DNA from: Astropecten irregularis
Taxonomy: Eukaryota; Echinodermata; Asteroidea; Paxillosida; Astropectinidae
Assembly: GCA_963971285.1 (NCBI GenBank)
Contig: OZ020247.1
Span: forward strand, 15,148,614-15,212,613
Reading direction: 5' to 3'
DNA: 64,000 bases
Positions 32,201 through 43,900 of this stretch are shown here, piece after piece. A program made the position numbers and the translations under genes. Each line of letters opens with the position of its first letter. Within the stretch, counting starts at the first letter, position 1. The notes under the pieces are model-generated. The model ran no database searches and was not told the DNA's origin. It saw only the letters and a list, made by a program, of their open reading frames with translations.

Positions 32201-35164
32201 TTTGGACAATCCTTGATCTGCTGCTGCCTCCCATGCATGACACGTTAGAAGGCGAAATCCTCATGATGTTAATAGTGGTTTTTCCTCTGAATCCAGGAGT
32301 CACCCCATCACTATCTGGCCGGTGCCTGCTACTTCATCGTTTGCATCATCGTCGGTGCATTTGTCTTTGCAAACCTGGTCGTCGCTGTGGTCGTCACAAA
32401 CCTTGTAAGCTCTTAATGGAATCACAATTCAACTCCTTGATACGAATCTCCAGAAAAAGCTTATTAACAGTACTAAATTAAATGGTAAAAGACCGAATTA
32501 TGTAGCTAAGGCCTTCAGTATGTGGAGACACTTGAAACAAAACACAGTTCGTCTTAAATCATACTTTTATATGATATAGTCATCTACTTGAGCAATGAGT
32601 CCTATAACGCATGGTCCAAGTGATTGAAGTTTTATAAATTTTTGAGGGAGTATAACATTTAAAACAATATCGTGAAATCAAGTAAATACTGTTGGCTAAC
32701 CATCACATTTTAACAATGCCATTCACAGGACAAGGCTATTCGAGAAATCCAAGCCGAAAATAAGAAAAGGGAGGACACCCTGTCTACGAAACCTGTCGTT
32801 GAAGATGACGGTAAATTATTCCTCTGTAATTAAACTACGTGCATGTCATAACCTGGGGCGGTGGATGACATCTCGCATTATGTTCATGTGCCAACTAGAA
32901 TAGAAAATAATTCACCCTGTGGAGTTCAGATCGATTAAATGTGTACAGAATGTACCTTGTTCAAACATTCTGTGGTGAAGAAAAAATAGAAAACCAGAAC
33001 TTTCCTTAGACCTATACGGGGCGATACTCAATATTGACTTTATTTTTCGATCATTGGAGTCAATGGGAATAACAGTCAATGGGAATTCGGAATACACACG
33101 AATTTGGAGATGCAACCCACGAGCCAATATTCCCAATTTCGTCGCTTATTCCGTACCAACTTTTTGGTTAAAGCCTCTTTTGAAAATTTGAAGCCTCTTT
33201 TCTTTCCTTTTACGTAGAGCATCATCACTTAGAGCAAGATGTGCCGATCGTTAGCATGGACGGAGTCATCAAACATGGCAACCTCACACAACAAAAGCCT
33301 CTATTTTTCGGAGTGAGTTAATACAACAGAACGGAAAGGGCCCCTTAACCAGAACTTCCGTATAACAGAAGAACAAGCTACAGACCGTGGAATAAAATCA
33401 TCAAACTCAACTTCAATACACCCATGAAAAATACTGCAGCTTATCTCATCTTTCGCGGATACTGAATGCCAGAAAGTCGACAAAAATTGTGAAAAAGGAA
33501 TTTGTTTCTTTCCCATGCCGGGAATAGAAACCCGGGCCGCGGGTTATTGTTTCAGGTATAAATGAAGTAAAAGTAATGTTTCCCATGCCGGGAATCGAAC
33601 CCGGGCCGCGTGGGTGAAAACCACGAATCCTAACCACTAGACCACATGGGACTTCCTGACCAATTTAATTTTATTGTTGACTTGCAGAATTGTTTTCGTG
33701 AACAGCTATAAAATATTCAATTGTATTTGAAATTAAAATTAAAACAACAATGAACAACCACAACTCCCTTTCCCTATTTCAAAATAGTCACACTTTCATT
33801 AACAGAAAATGTTTAAAACATCAATTTCCATACTTCCAGACTACAAAGCAATGTTGTATTAATGGGGAAATAATAATGTTCAATTTCTGCAGGATTTTTC
33901 CCATGTTACACCGGAGAAGTTTGAGAATTACATCGTGGTATTGACGGCTATAGAAGAAAACCTGAGCGAATACAAGAGGATTCGCCAAGATCTCGATAAG
34001 GTAAATCCTTACAAGTAACTAACAGACCAAACCAAATAAATAAAACAAAGCTTAGGCAAAGCAAAGAGACATGAATCTAAGCGAATGGCTGAGATATTTC
34101 CAGAAGTACATATACAAATGAGCATATTTTATAAGACTTACAATAAAGGAGCAACATACATCACAAAGCATGGCAATATTACAATCGAACGATATTATAT
34201 AATTATTTCCATTTTCGTTTTAATCAGAACTGATTTAAACATCAATTTAGAAATTCTTTTAAAAGTTTCAAAATAATAGTTCGTAAACCGTGAAATGACT
34301 GAAACAATACAACTGCCCCCATCTTTGATTTGATTGGCAGATTTTTGAGCTCGTGCTTTCAATAAACGAAGACACGGAGGACTCAGCCACGCCCAAAGAT
34401 GGTTCCCGCCTCACTACGTCCACTGACCCTACATTCAAAGTGGAGGAATTTGGAGTAAGTATACGTCTTCATAAGTTATTAGTAATAATGGTGCAGGTTA
34501 ACGACACAGAATGAAATAATTGCCATCAGAGTAGACCTATATATTAACTTCACAGAATTCGTCGAAATGTAGTCACCGTTTGAACACCCACAGCCACATT
34601 CTATTAGGTGCAATTTTGTTTAGTGAGGGAGTAATCGTCAACTATGAGTGATTTTCACTTATGAAATGGTTACCCTTCAACCATTTTACTGCACAGGCCG
34701 GTCGTATACACTGCATGTCAAGCTATACCTTGAAAAGTATGAATGAGAATTTCCCGAAAATGGTATTATCGGATACACACCTTCCTCAGATACACTTTCG
34801 TGCAAACCTAGTCATCTAAAGCATTATTTTGAAGACAATAACATCATCTCAACAATAATATCATTCACAGTGTATAGGCCTGTTTCTTGAGATGTATTGG
34901 TTGATTGCCGTGCTTGATGTTTTATTTTGTCATTGATTGCATGTGCAGCGCAAGGGTGACATCCTGTCCAACCTGATGGAATTGGACAAGCACCAACCTA
35001 GCACGGGAAAGCCAGACAGTTACCGGCGGTACATCAAGGAGAAAGCCAAGATCATTGACCAGATGTCCCAGGCCAAGCATCTCCACGTGCCAGACACACC
35101 TGCTGATACGCTGAGTGAACAAGGGACCTCCGGACTCTCCGATAGGAAAGATGGCAGGAAATAA
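26276..35164 (+). CDS. CATSPER4: CatSper4-like sperm cation channel alpha subunit
   Basis: Pore-forming subunit of the sperm flagellar CatSper Ca2+ channel. Exons: 26276-26413, 26877-26935, 27058-27100, 27891-28001, 29003-29107, 29450-29612, 30234-30306, 30798-30856, 31292-31402, 31705-31769, 32297-32404, 32729-32810, 33218-33312, 33893-34000, 34341-34454, 34949-35164 (TAA 35162-35164). Phases join to 549 aa (human CatSper4 about 472). S1 is about residues 126-148, S2 155-180, S3 188-206, S4 211-231, S5 253-275, pore 288-303, S6 314-345, then a long charged tail. The pore reads FICVTQDGW (T297-W301), the CatSper TxDxW filter, and this pore plus QSIPDMTNIALLLVI before S5 resembles human CatSper4 more than CatSper1-3 from memory. 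S4 has arginines at 215, 218, 221, 224, 227 and 230. A single six-helix unit rules out Cav and Nav channels. The exon 3 acceptor has a 2-nt ambiguity (CAG|AG). Introns contain tRNA-Glu copies. Confidence 0.88.
27312..27664. mobile_element. Family B TTAA-flanked MITE, 353 bp
   Basis: TTAA borders at 27308-27311 and 27665-27668, with terminal inverted repeats of the AGGTAGTxxCATACTTTGGT type. It contains the shared core (fragment GATTTACCTATAACTT) common to families B and C. In CATSPER4 intron 3. Confidence 0.78.
28276..28347 (+). tRNA. tRNA-Glu (UUC), copy 1
   Basis: 72-nt cloverleaf with a 7-bp acceptor stem TCCCATG/CATGGGA, A box TGGTCTAGTGG, anticodon loop TTTTCAT (TTC), B box GGTTCGATTCC and a T5 pol III terminator within 10 nt. 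It carries T instead of C at the last loop base. It lies in CATSPER4 intron 4, sense strand. Confidence 0.85.
28424..28495 (+). tRNA. tRNA-Glu (UUC), copy 2, T-stem mismatch
   Basis: Same sequence as its neighbours, but with CCAGGGTTCG in place of CCCGGGTTCG, which breaks one T-stem pair. Anticodon TTC; TTTT follows. It may be functional or a recent decay product. Confidence 0.75.
28572..28643 (+). tRNA. tRNA-Glu (UUC), copy 3
   Basis: Intact A and B boxes and anticodon TTC. The acceptor stem starts TCCTATG, giving a T-G wobble at pair 4. A T5 tract follows. Third unit of the roughly 148-bp tandem array. Confidence 0.82.
28722..28793 (+). tRNA. tRNA-Glu (UUC), copy 4
   Basis: Intact stems and anticodon TTC. 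The T loop reads TTCAATT rather than TTCGATT, a tolerated B-box change. A T5 tract follows. Fourth unit of the array. Confidence 0.82.
28846..28911 (+). pseudogene. Degenerate tRNA-Glu copy 5
   Basis: Recognisable tRNA-Glu sequence lacking eight bases of the D-arm start (TGTGGTCT) and carrying extra bases after the anticodon stem. The acceptor 3' strand is CATGTGA. It cannot fold as a normal tRNA. Confidence 0.7.
29176..29239 (+). pseudogene. Degenerate tRNA-Glu copy 6
   Basis: Begins TCTCATGTGGTCTCGTGG, lacks the D-loop and part of the anticodon stem, and ends with an intact B box and GGTATGGGA. It lies in CATSPER4 intron 5. Confidence 0.65.
30050..30121 (+). tRNA. tRNA-Glu (UUC), copy 7
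   Basis: Complete cloverleaf with anticodon TTC, D-arm CTAGCGGTTA and T loop TTCGACT. A T6 terminator follows within 6 nt. It lies in CATSPER4 intron 6 on the sense strand, without the flanking repeat of copies 1-4. Confidence 0.87.
30925..31098. mobile_element. Family B MITE, 5'-truncated
   Basis: Only the right half, ending CTTACCAAAGTATAATATTA, is present. In CATSPER4 intron 8. Confidence 0.6.
33510..33545 (-). pseudogene. tRNA-Glu 3'-half fragment (copy 9)
   Basis: Minus-strand remnant carrying only the T-arm and acceptor 3' strand, one array unit downstream of copy 8. It shows that the inverted block once had at least two units. Confidence 0.65.
33580..33651 (-). tRNA. tRNA-Glu (UUC), copy 8, antisense
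   Basis: Complete 72-nt cloverleaf on the minus strand with anticodon TTC, perfect acceptor and T stems, and TTTT downstream. It lies antisense in CATSPER4 intron 13. Its 3' flank matches the flank of copies 1-4, so it is an inverted duplicate of the array unit. Confidence 0.87.
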
Positions 35165-37926
35165 AGGTAAATTGTAAATCTCTCTCGCTAGCAGGTCCAC
35201 ATAAGATTATAAAGCTGTTTCATTTTATCCTCCAGAGTATTTTCAAAAGGTACTGAATGACCAGCAGCACCGGGATCCTATCAGACTTTATTCTCACAAT
35301 AATGATCACCACTGTCTTCTTAACAGCTCGACCAACTCCACCCTACTCAGACCTAAAGCCACTTATCAAACATGGTTTGGTGAGATACCGTCCAGCGAAG
35401 TGAATGCAGAGTAGAGGGAATTCGGCCAGGTGGCTTTGGGACACACACCCCTCCCCACAAAAAAGCACGCCACCAACGGTGGCTGCTCAGAACCTCAATC
35501 CTCCAAAGTTCAGTCAAGATGATCTTGGCATCAGAACTTGGAATTAAGGGCGCGATTTTTGCACTTGCCCTTGGCGCCATTTTCCCTAGTTACGTCGATG
35601 TTTATGAAGGGCACTGACAGTGATTATCGAAGAATCTTAACGATACTTAGATTTATAATTATTTAAGACATTTTGTAGTCGTGTTTTCATTAGCCAGTTT
35701 CATCCCAGTTGTTTATTTTTGAAATAACATGTTACATGCATCGTGTACATGTATATTTATATGAAAGTCCGCATACAATTCGAGAACAGATATAAAAAAA
35801 ATATTTGTGGTTTTTATGCTCAAATCCTTCATGAGCTTGAATACTTTTAGTTTTACCAGGCACACACCGATACTATAATTTATTCAAACCTGACTTAGTT
35901 TCGATATAAAAGCTATCACATTACAGACCCCACTTACATCCTAAGACTTAAATTAATCATCCAGTACTGACAACACAAGCCAATTGAAATACACGTTCAC
36001 AATTGTACAATATTCACAGTCCGTTATCTAAAATTTTATTTTGTCTTCTTTCACATCATTAAAACCTTAATTGCAATTTCTAATTGTTCTTGTCCATCCC
36101 CATCGGCTATTGCCGCGATTGCCGTAACTGATTAATTTTGAACATTATTTTTAAATTATGATGGACTGTTTGATATTTTACGTCAGTAAACATACTAAAT
36201 TTCACATAAATCGGAATTGCATCCAAACTTTCTTTCAATTTAAAATAATTACAACAAGACCACTTTACAAAGGAAAACCGATCAGAATTTCAAACCACAA
36301 ATCTACTAATTTTTTTCTTTAAGTGGACGTCAGGTGTTTAAAACAATTAACTCAATGATTCTAATTGTATATCTTATTTCTTAATGTAATGGGCAAAATA
36401 CATTAAATGCATTCAAAAAGGGTAGCTGTTAATTCATTAAGGGTACTATCATGAAATACACAATGCAGCCTATTATATGTATATGCAACAGCTTCCATGT
36501 TATGGTATGGTTATTGGTTAGACTCTGTAGCCTAGGGCACTGAACTGAAGTGCCATTATGAGGATTGTTGATCAAACTCGGCCCATGTCCAAAGATTGTG
36601 CCACAAGGATACTCCAAATTTTTGGACTTTGGTGGTTTAAGATTAGTTTCACCCAGGATTCAGAAATCCCAGGTCTTACATGGAATCTAAACTAACTAAC
36701 TAAAAATGGAATGTCAAATAGATGTAGCATTAACCATACACATTTAACAACTAGGGATATCTTGATAAATTTGTGAAAAGAATAGTGACAGATCTATATG
36801 ACAGAAAAAGGTTAAGGTATATATATTAAAAAGAGAAACCAATATTTACAGTACGTTTGCACATTAATTTACAAATTCATGTACACGCTACATACCCATT
36901 AAATTTGTTTCATATATAAATTAATACAAGGCATAAGGGCTGAATTATCTCTTCGTCAGCATCATATGATATACACCTATCACAAATATATCAAGAAAAA
37001 AAATAGACGGGCAAGTGCTGTCAGAGTATGCAATCAATTCAAGTCTTCACAGTCTAGAAGAAGCACTGACCGTAAGCAATGACATTTAATTTGATGCAAA
37101 GTAACCTGCCTGGATAACTACTTTAAATTATCTTGCTGTGAGACACAGCACACCATTATATCTAATACCAAATTTATGTGTACATATTAATACATTGCTT
37201 AGCCAAACTACATGGGTTGCTAGAGATTCAAATGTTACCGGTAATCTAAGCACAACTGTGGGTTAAAGGGCATGTACAACATTGGTATAAAGGTGACTGA
37301 GCAGATGCAGGCTGCTCATAATTAGATTTGTTATGGAATAAAAACAAACCTGTGAAATTTTTCAGCTCAATTGAACAATGGAAATAGTAGAAAACAGCGA
37401 AAAACTGTTGCAATTGACACGCCAAATTGTGTGAGAATAGCTGTTTTCATTTCTTTTTATCTTTCCAAGATTAAAAATGTTTCTGGATATATAGGCCTAC
37501 TGCATTTCAGGCAAAAGGTCTTTACAGTATGTTTCTACCATTATCGTCTTTATACCATGCAAGTTATATGCAAATCTGTGAACATTTCTGTTTAGGTTTG
37601 TTACTAATGTTGTATATGCCCCTTTTATAAGCAATGCAATGATAAGTAAACTTATGGCATATAAAGAAATTGCCTATGTTTTTTGCCAGTATAACTTCAC
37701 ATTTCAACCATCACTTTTTAACGAGTTTCATTTCCCTCAAGCATACAATTATACTGAGTTTAATAAACAGCGCATGTAGTTACAATGTCAATGTGCAAGT
37801 TTCCCTAATTGCAACAACAGCCTACTCTACACTCGTCAGGTAAAATCAATTTCCAAGTTCCACTGTCATTGTGCAATTCCTTGTCACAGGGGTTGGGTTG
37901 ATATCCATGGCAACTGGTTCCTTAAA
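35165..37926. other. Convergent 3'UTR/intergenic region between CATSPER4 and TMEM30A
   Basis: AT-rich with no long reading frame. It should contain the 3'UTRs of CATSPER4 (+) and TMEM30A (-). One family C element lies at 37267-37623, and a SINE-like fragment may lie near 36500-36640. Nothing else is supported. Confidence 0.6.
37267..37623. mobile_element. Family C MITE, diverged
   Basis: Left border TTAA (37263-37266) then AGGGCATGTACAACATTGGT; the right end reads ACTAATGTTGTATATGCCCC. Between the CATSPER4 and TMEM30A genes. Confidence 0.6.
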
Positions 37927-40900
37927 TTACCCAATGTCACTGGCAGAGCTCCCCTCCAAGTTGTTGTTTCCTCTGCAAATCAAGCAAAACATAACATATT
38001 TTGTTCAAATTTTTTTGTCACCTGAATTCGAAGGCATGATATGATATGATATGAATGAATGATAAAGTCAATCAGCCTCTTAGCACTCAGAATTGCAATA
38101 AAAACTGTCAAGTTTTTAAAGCGAATATTTTTTTATATGATGACTGTTAATACATTTGATTGGTTCACACTCTATCTACAGCCTTGCTTAGCATGAAAAC
38201 GTGTTAAGCCAGTACTTAGTAAGGTTAGATTTCTCTAAATGTGACCAACCACCACAAACGGTTTGTCAAGTGTACAACTTCACTGACAAGCATGCAGGCT
38301 CTAAAAGCGGGCATGTAATAAGATGAAATCCAATTTGGCACAAATAGATTGTACATGTAGCTCATATTTAAAATCAGTATCATGAGTACGTTTTAGAAGA
38401 CATGACTCTTGGCAAGGTTTTCCTTTTTTCAAGGGAAATTACATTAGTGCTTTTAGCTCGTTTGTGGTGACCGGTGAGCGATCAAAATTGATCTGAAATG
38501 TGATAGTGATGATTTTTACGTATGCATGATGATTAAAATGAAATGTCTGACGGACAAACGCATTTGTAAAAGAAGCAGTAATGGAAGAATCCACACTCTG
38601 AACCACCCACCACCATGAGAAATGTTAGTAAATGTTACACTCCTGAGCAAACAGGATGATAAGGAGATATCATAAGAATTTTGCCCAACAAATACAGGTT
38701 ACCAACCAAAGATATCTGTGATGCATTTAACTTGTGACTGCATCCCGGCTGCCATTTCTCAGTTTACCTATTTGTTTATTTATTTTTTTGCGAAATAATT
38801 AGCATTAATTTCTGTTGAGTAAAAAGGCTCCAAGATATTGTTTCCCTTCATTTATTGTTTACCCTTCATGAAATATTTTGTTTTAACCCTTTTCAGAAGT
38901 TTTAAAACAATTTAACATCCTTCTTTTATAATCAAATTCTTAAAAGAAAGAAGAGATTAAAAAAAGCTCTTCCAATACTTTTAAATAGGGTCACTGTGGA
39001 CTTTTTTATCAGAGGGTTGTCCTGTCATGTATTATTTTCGTTTGATGACGCCCTCTATAGTCGGGTTAGGCCCAAGGAATCCAATGTGATGTATTATTAA
39101 AGATACCGGTAACAGGCTTAGCAATTTGACCAGAGTCAGGCCAACCTGATGGTAATATGCTTGCTAGAAACCTCCTTGGTAATAATAAAAAAATAAACCT
39201 GATCACCGTCTCCTACTGGGGAAAAATGAGCTGTAGTATTTATAAGCCGGACATAGTGTAATACATGAACTAACACAATCTATCAAACCACAACTACACC
39301 AAGATGCGGAAACAGAACAATGTCAAGCACGCAAATTCCCTTTCTACAACTTTAAGGCAGCCAAGTCACACCAAGGCAATTATTACAGGTGATTTGGAGG
39401 CATGCAACTGCACTGCATGCAAAAGGGAAACTTCAATAGCACAAAACACAGCTTTACTGGCAGTGGCAGTGTCATACCATCCCTAAGGATATCTTAAATG
39501 GGATGCCATTGCCAAGAAATGATTGACAGCTAAGTCTCACAGAACTTCACTTTAAACAACGTTTTTCTAAATTTAGGCAAACCTCTCCAAAATTGGTTAG
39601 ATACCAGATACCCATGCATATTGGAACAGCATCTATGAAAAGACCCATTCTACATACATGTAGAGGTATGTTTTTAACTTTCCAGTCAAATGGGCCTACC
39701 TATTCATACCATCTACATGTACCCAGAAAAATAGAATATTTACAAATTGTCCCTTTAACTGAACAAAAATAAGTTGTATAGCTTCTTTTTTTTTTTACAA
39801 TGATCACATGCAAAGCAAGCAGAGGAAAGGGAGTGGGATTGAGCTTAAAGAATAAAATGCAACATGCAAAATTGGAAATATGTTAATGGGAAATATCTTT
39901 GATAGAATGAAACAGGCAGCAGACAAAAATGTGCACCCCTGCCGAAAGACAAAAACAAAATTGACAGGAAACATTTCTAATGTAGTATTTTATAGACTTG
40001 TTGTAATTTCCTTCTTTTTTGTTTCTTGCACTCAAATTTCCATTCATGTTTTTGTCAAAGAGAATTCTTGAGAAATCTTGAAACTTTTTGTCTCCTCAAG
40101 CTAACATTAAATTTAAATCAGATTCCATTTTTATCAATTGAGAAAAAAATACAATTAGTATAGCAACTTTTTTGTTGGCGTGCGAATTTTGGATCATTAT
40201 ATTTCAACCCCAAAAATGCCAACTTTGCGAATCAACCGAATCCAACACCATGCATTATGCTTAAATACATGTAGCACGCAAGGCCATCAAGTCTTGAATA
40301 TTAAGCTCTACAGACCCCAGTCTGAACACCCCCAGATAAACCATAATGAGTTGGTCAATAACATGAATGGTCTATAGCCTGTGCTTGAGGCAAAAACACT
40401 GAAGAAAAAAAAAAGGTAACCACATGCATCCTACACTACTTACATATCGCACCGACAGAAGGAATATTATTGGCATTATTGACCTCAACTGCCAATGGCC
40501 CCGGCCTGTGAGACACATAGAGAAAGGTGGGGAATGACAGACACAGCGATACACACAGAGAGGGACAGAGTAACGCACACATAGATAGACGTAGAGAGAC
40601 AAGAGTGCAGGGGAGGGGTTAGAGAAACGATATCTTAGATGAGACTCTGTGACGTTATCTCGACCGCGGGATCACGGTCAGGAATGTGAAAAATCAAAAG
40701 TATGATCCCCAAACTCAAACCATTATTACTGAATGATGATGTGGGTTGGGTGCTTCCTTTAATAGTCTAGCTGCGCCGCATGAGAAACTGTTGATCTGTA
40801 CGATTTTAATTTACCGGTATCTATTTTAGTTTATTCATTTTTCTTAGTTAGTTTGCTGTTAGCAAAGTTCACCCAAAGTAAAAATGATACTGCAAAATTA

Positions 40901-43900
40901 AGTCAACAGCTTGTTTTCCCAAAGTAGTACAGCAACTAAGTTTGTTTTGTTTTTGTTATGAGCACTTGATTGGTTTAAGATTTTAATGCAAATGAATACC
41001 GGCAGCAAAATTGCAAGATTGCACTGCAAGCATGGTGTTTGCAAAGTATGTAATGTTAACAAAAGTAAATACATGTGGTCACAACTAACATTGTATCAAT
41101 TGGTATTTTGGTATAAAATCTTTTATTCAATTTTTTTATCAAATTCCCCTTTTCAATGTTATTGGCAAAACTGATGCCCATTGAATGAATGGAGTGACTT
41201 TTGACAAACGTTTTGTAAAGTTCTCTAGCAGTTTTTCAGTGTCTTTGTTCTGTTTATGCATAAATCTTTTTTCTATGTGATCCACTCCATCACTTTTGGG
41301 AGCGTACTGTGTACAGTGTACCACAGAGATTAAATTTCCCACGTCACCAAATTCAGTAAAAAATAACTTTTATTAGTAAAAACTATGAAAACCTGATTCT
41401 GTTTTACAAAAGAGATTGTGCTTCTTTCACCAAGAAAGTCACAAATAAAAGGTTAATTCTACCCAACAGCCCAAGATTCAATTTTAGCAGTTACTCAGTT
41501 GACATCATGTTATTTTGTTTGCTACGTACAAAATGCTGTCACAATGATTTCTCACCTCAACCTTTAAAGGCTTATCTCTCCATAATCGCCTGCATTTCTC
41601 TCTGGGGAGGAGATGCATTTAACACGACTACACAGTTGCAGAGAGTAAAACATGAAAGTGAGTACTATTTTTTTTTAACTGACGCTTTGTGGCAGCGTTT
41701 TGAGTAGAGCAGAGTTTTGTTATACATGTAAGGCATAAAGAGGGATTATTTCAAAGGTACTAATTTGGTGTTTTTTTTCTGGAACACTCCTCAGGCAATA
41801 TACAGAACAATAGCAGTACGCAATTCCAGCAAAATTCCTCAGAATTTGCAGTGCTTGACAGTTTCAGTATTTCTAGCTGAGAAACATTTACCAAACTTAA
41901 GGCATTTTTCTATATGATTACTATACAAGTTTTGTGCAAAAGCAGCTAGCCGGAGAGATTCTCCGTAAGTATGACATCATTGAGATCCAAAATCACTATG
42001 TAAAGAGCAGCAAACATTGCTAATGCTTGACCTCTCACTTGCTTGAGCCCCACATATATTAGAACAGGATGCCAACCGCACTTACAGTGAAAAAATTTTG
42101 ATAAATATCAGGCATAGCCAAGTGGTGTTCAACTTTCATGCCAAAACACGAGGCTGTGTCTTCAGTTTTCTGGGGCCAAGAAGGCAAATGCCACACCCCT
42201 TTTCCAAACATCACACCCATGCAATGATCCAACCCACACAATAGGCTATGCAGGAATAGTTTGAAATGATTGGTGCCACGCCCATCATCACACAGTATTT
42301 TGGTTGATTTGAAAACAATCAAAACAATACGTACACACAACTATCCATGTGGTATCTAACAAAACGTTTCATTCTCAGGGAACACACACATATAATGCAT
42401 TCTACATACATGCTACATTCATAGCCATTCACTGCACACACACAATGACTACAAGTTTGTTATACTGGCTAAAAATCAAGTATGCACATCAAATGAACCA
42501 GATATAACATACAATCACCAGGTAATCCTGTAAGAAACTAAATATTTGCACCTGTTATTCAAAGTGCAATTCATTAACTGTTTGGGTGAGATTATGGGAT
42601 ATCATGGGCAACACAGTGTCACAATGATGTGTGCATATTAAAGCCCCATGTAATACAAGTATGTCTTTTTTGTGAACACAGATTCTCAGTGAATCCAAGA
42701 ATGTTTAACATATTCTTCTCAACACTATTAGGATAGAACCATTTAAGTCAAGTTATCTTTGTTCACTTTTTTTATCTACAAGTTCAAAACAGAAGTGGAT
42801 TGAAATCAATTAACAAAATATTAAAAAAACATAAAAAACATTAAATATACATGAAAAAATTCATAAAAACCATCAAATAACCACAAGGCAAACTGACTGG
42901 CATAATTTTACAGTCATTGAAAAGTGAACGAAGAAAAATTGACTAAAGGAAAACCGACACCCGCTCCCCAAAATAAAAATCATAACAATTGCTTCATTGG
43001 AAATTTCCAAAATGTATTACTGAATTCAGAACAATTCTTACCTGTGGCCATGCTTAATATGTATGAGCAAGAAGAAAGCCCCAAACAGAATGCACAGCGA
43101 TCCGGTGACAATGTAGGCAATGCCAAGGAAATTATTCTTGGCACCGAGCCAAGAGGTGGTTGTCAGGACGATGCTCTTGGTACCGTCAAACATATGCACA
43201 GGATAAGCTGATGGGCGAAATGATGTTAAGGAAATCTGATAAACAGTTCCCGTTTCACTATGCAAGTAAAACCATACAAAATTGTACAAAACATCAATCT
43301 CCATACAAGATCAATATGCGATCACTATTGTATAAATAACAATGCAAAAGGTATGTTTCATCATTCATGTCGTTGTTTTCGTGGAAGAGAACTATCATTT
43401 AGCTTTAAAAATGCATATCATATCTTTATCCGGCGACAATTCCTTTAAAAATCGGTGTTCAAGTTTTCAAGCAAACCAACGCAACACAGTTTGTGTAGAA
43501 CATGGATATTTGTGCACCATGATCCTACTATGTGACTACTTTTGATGACTGCGATCAAAATCAATGGATCTGTTCATGGAGGTTTTCTGACTGAAACCGA
43601 ATTTGTTATGTCTTTCATGCTAACCAATCCTGTACTGTATATGAGTCATAATATGCCACAGATCTAATCAGGGATTAGATTAACCAATGATAAAAATGTC
43701 TGAAAACAGCTGACAGAGAGCATGAAAAGTCTGAAATCTGAAAATCTCCTATACTTTTGTGCATAATCTGTGAGGAAAAAAATCTGAAATCCAAAACAAA
43801 AGAGTTTGATAGCAGATTTTAATCTGAGAAATCTCATCCCTGTCTAATTCTGTATCTTAACTTAAAAAGAAATGACCGTATAGAAACATTCCAGTACGGA

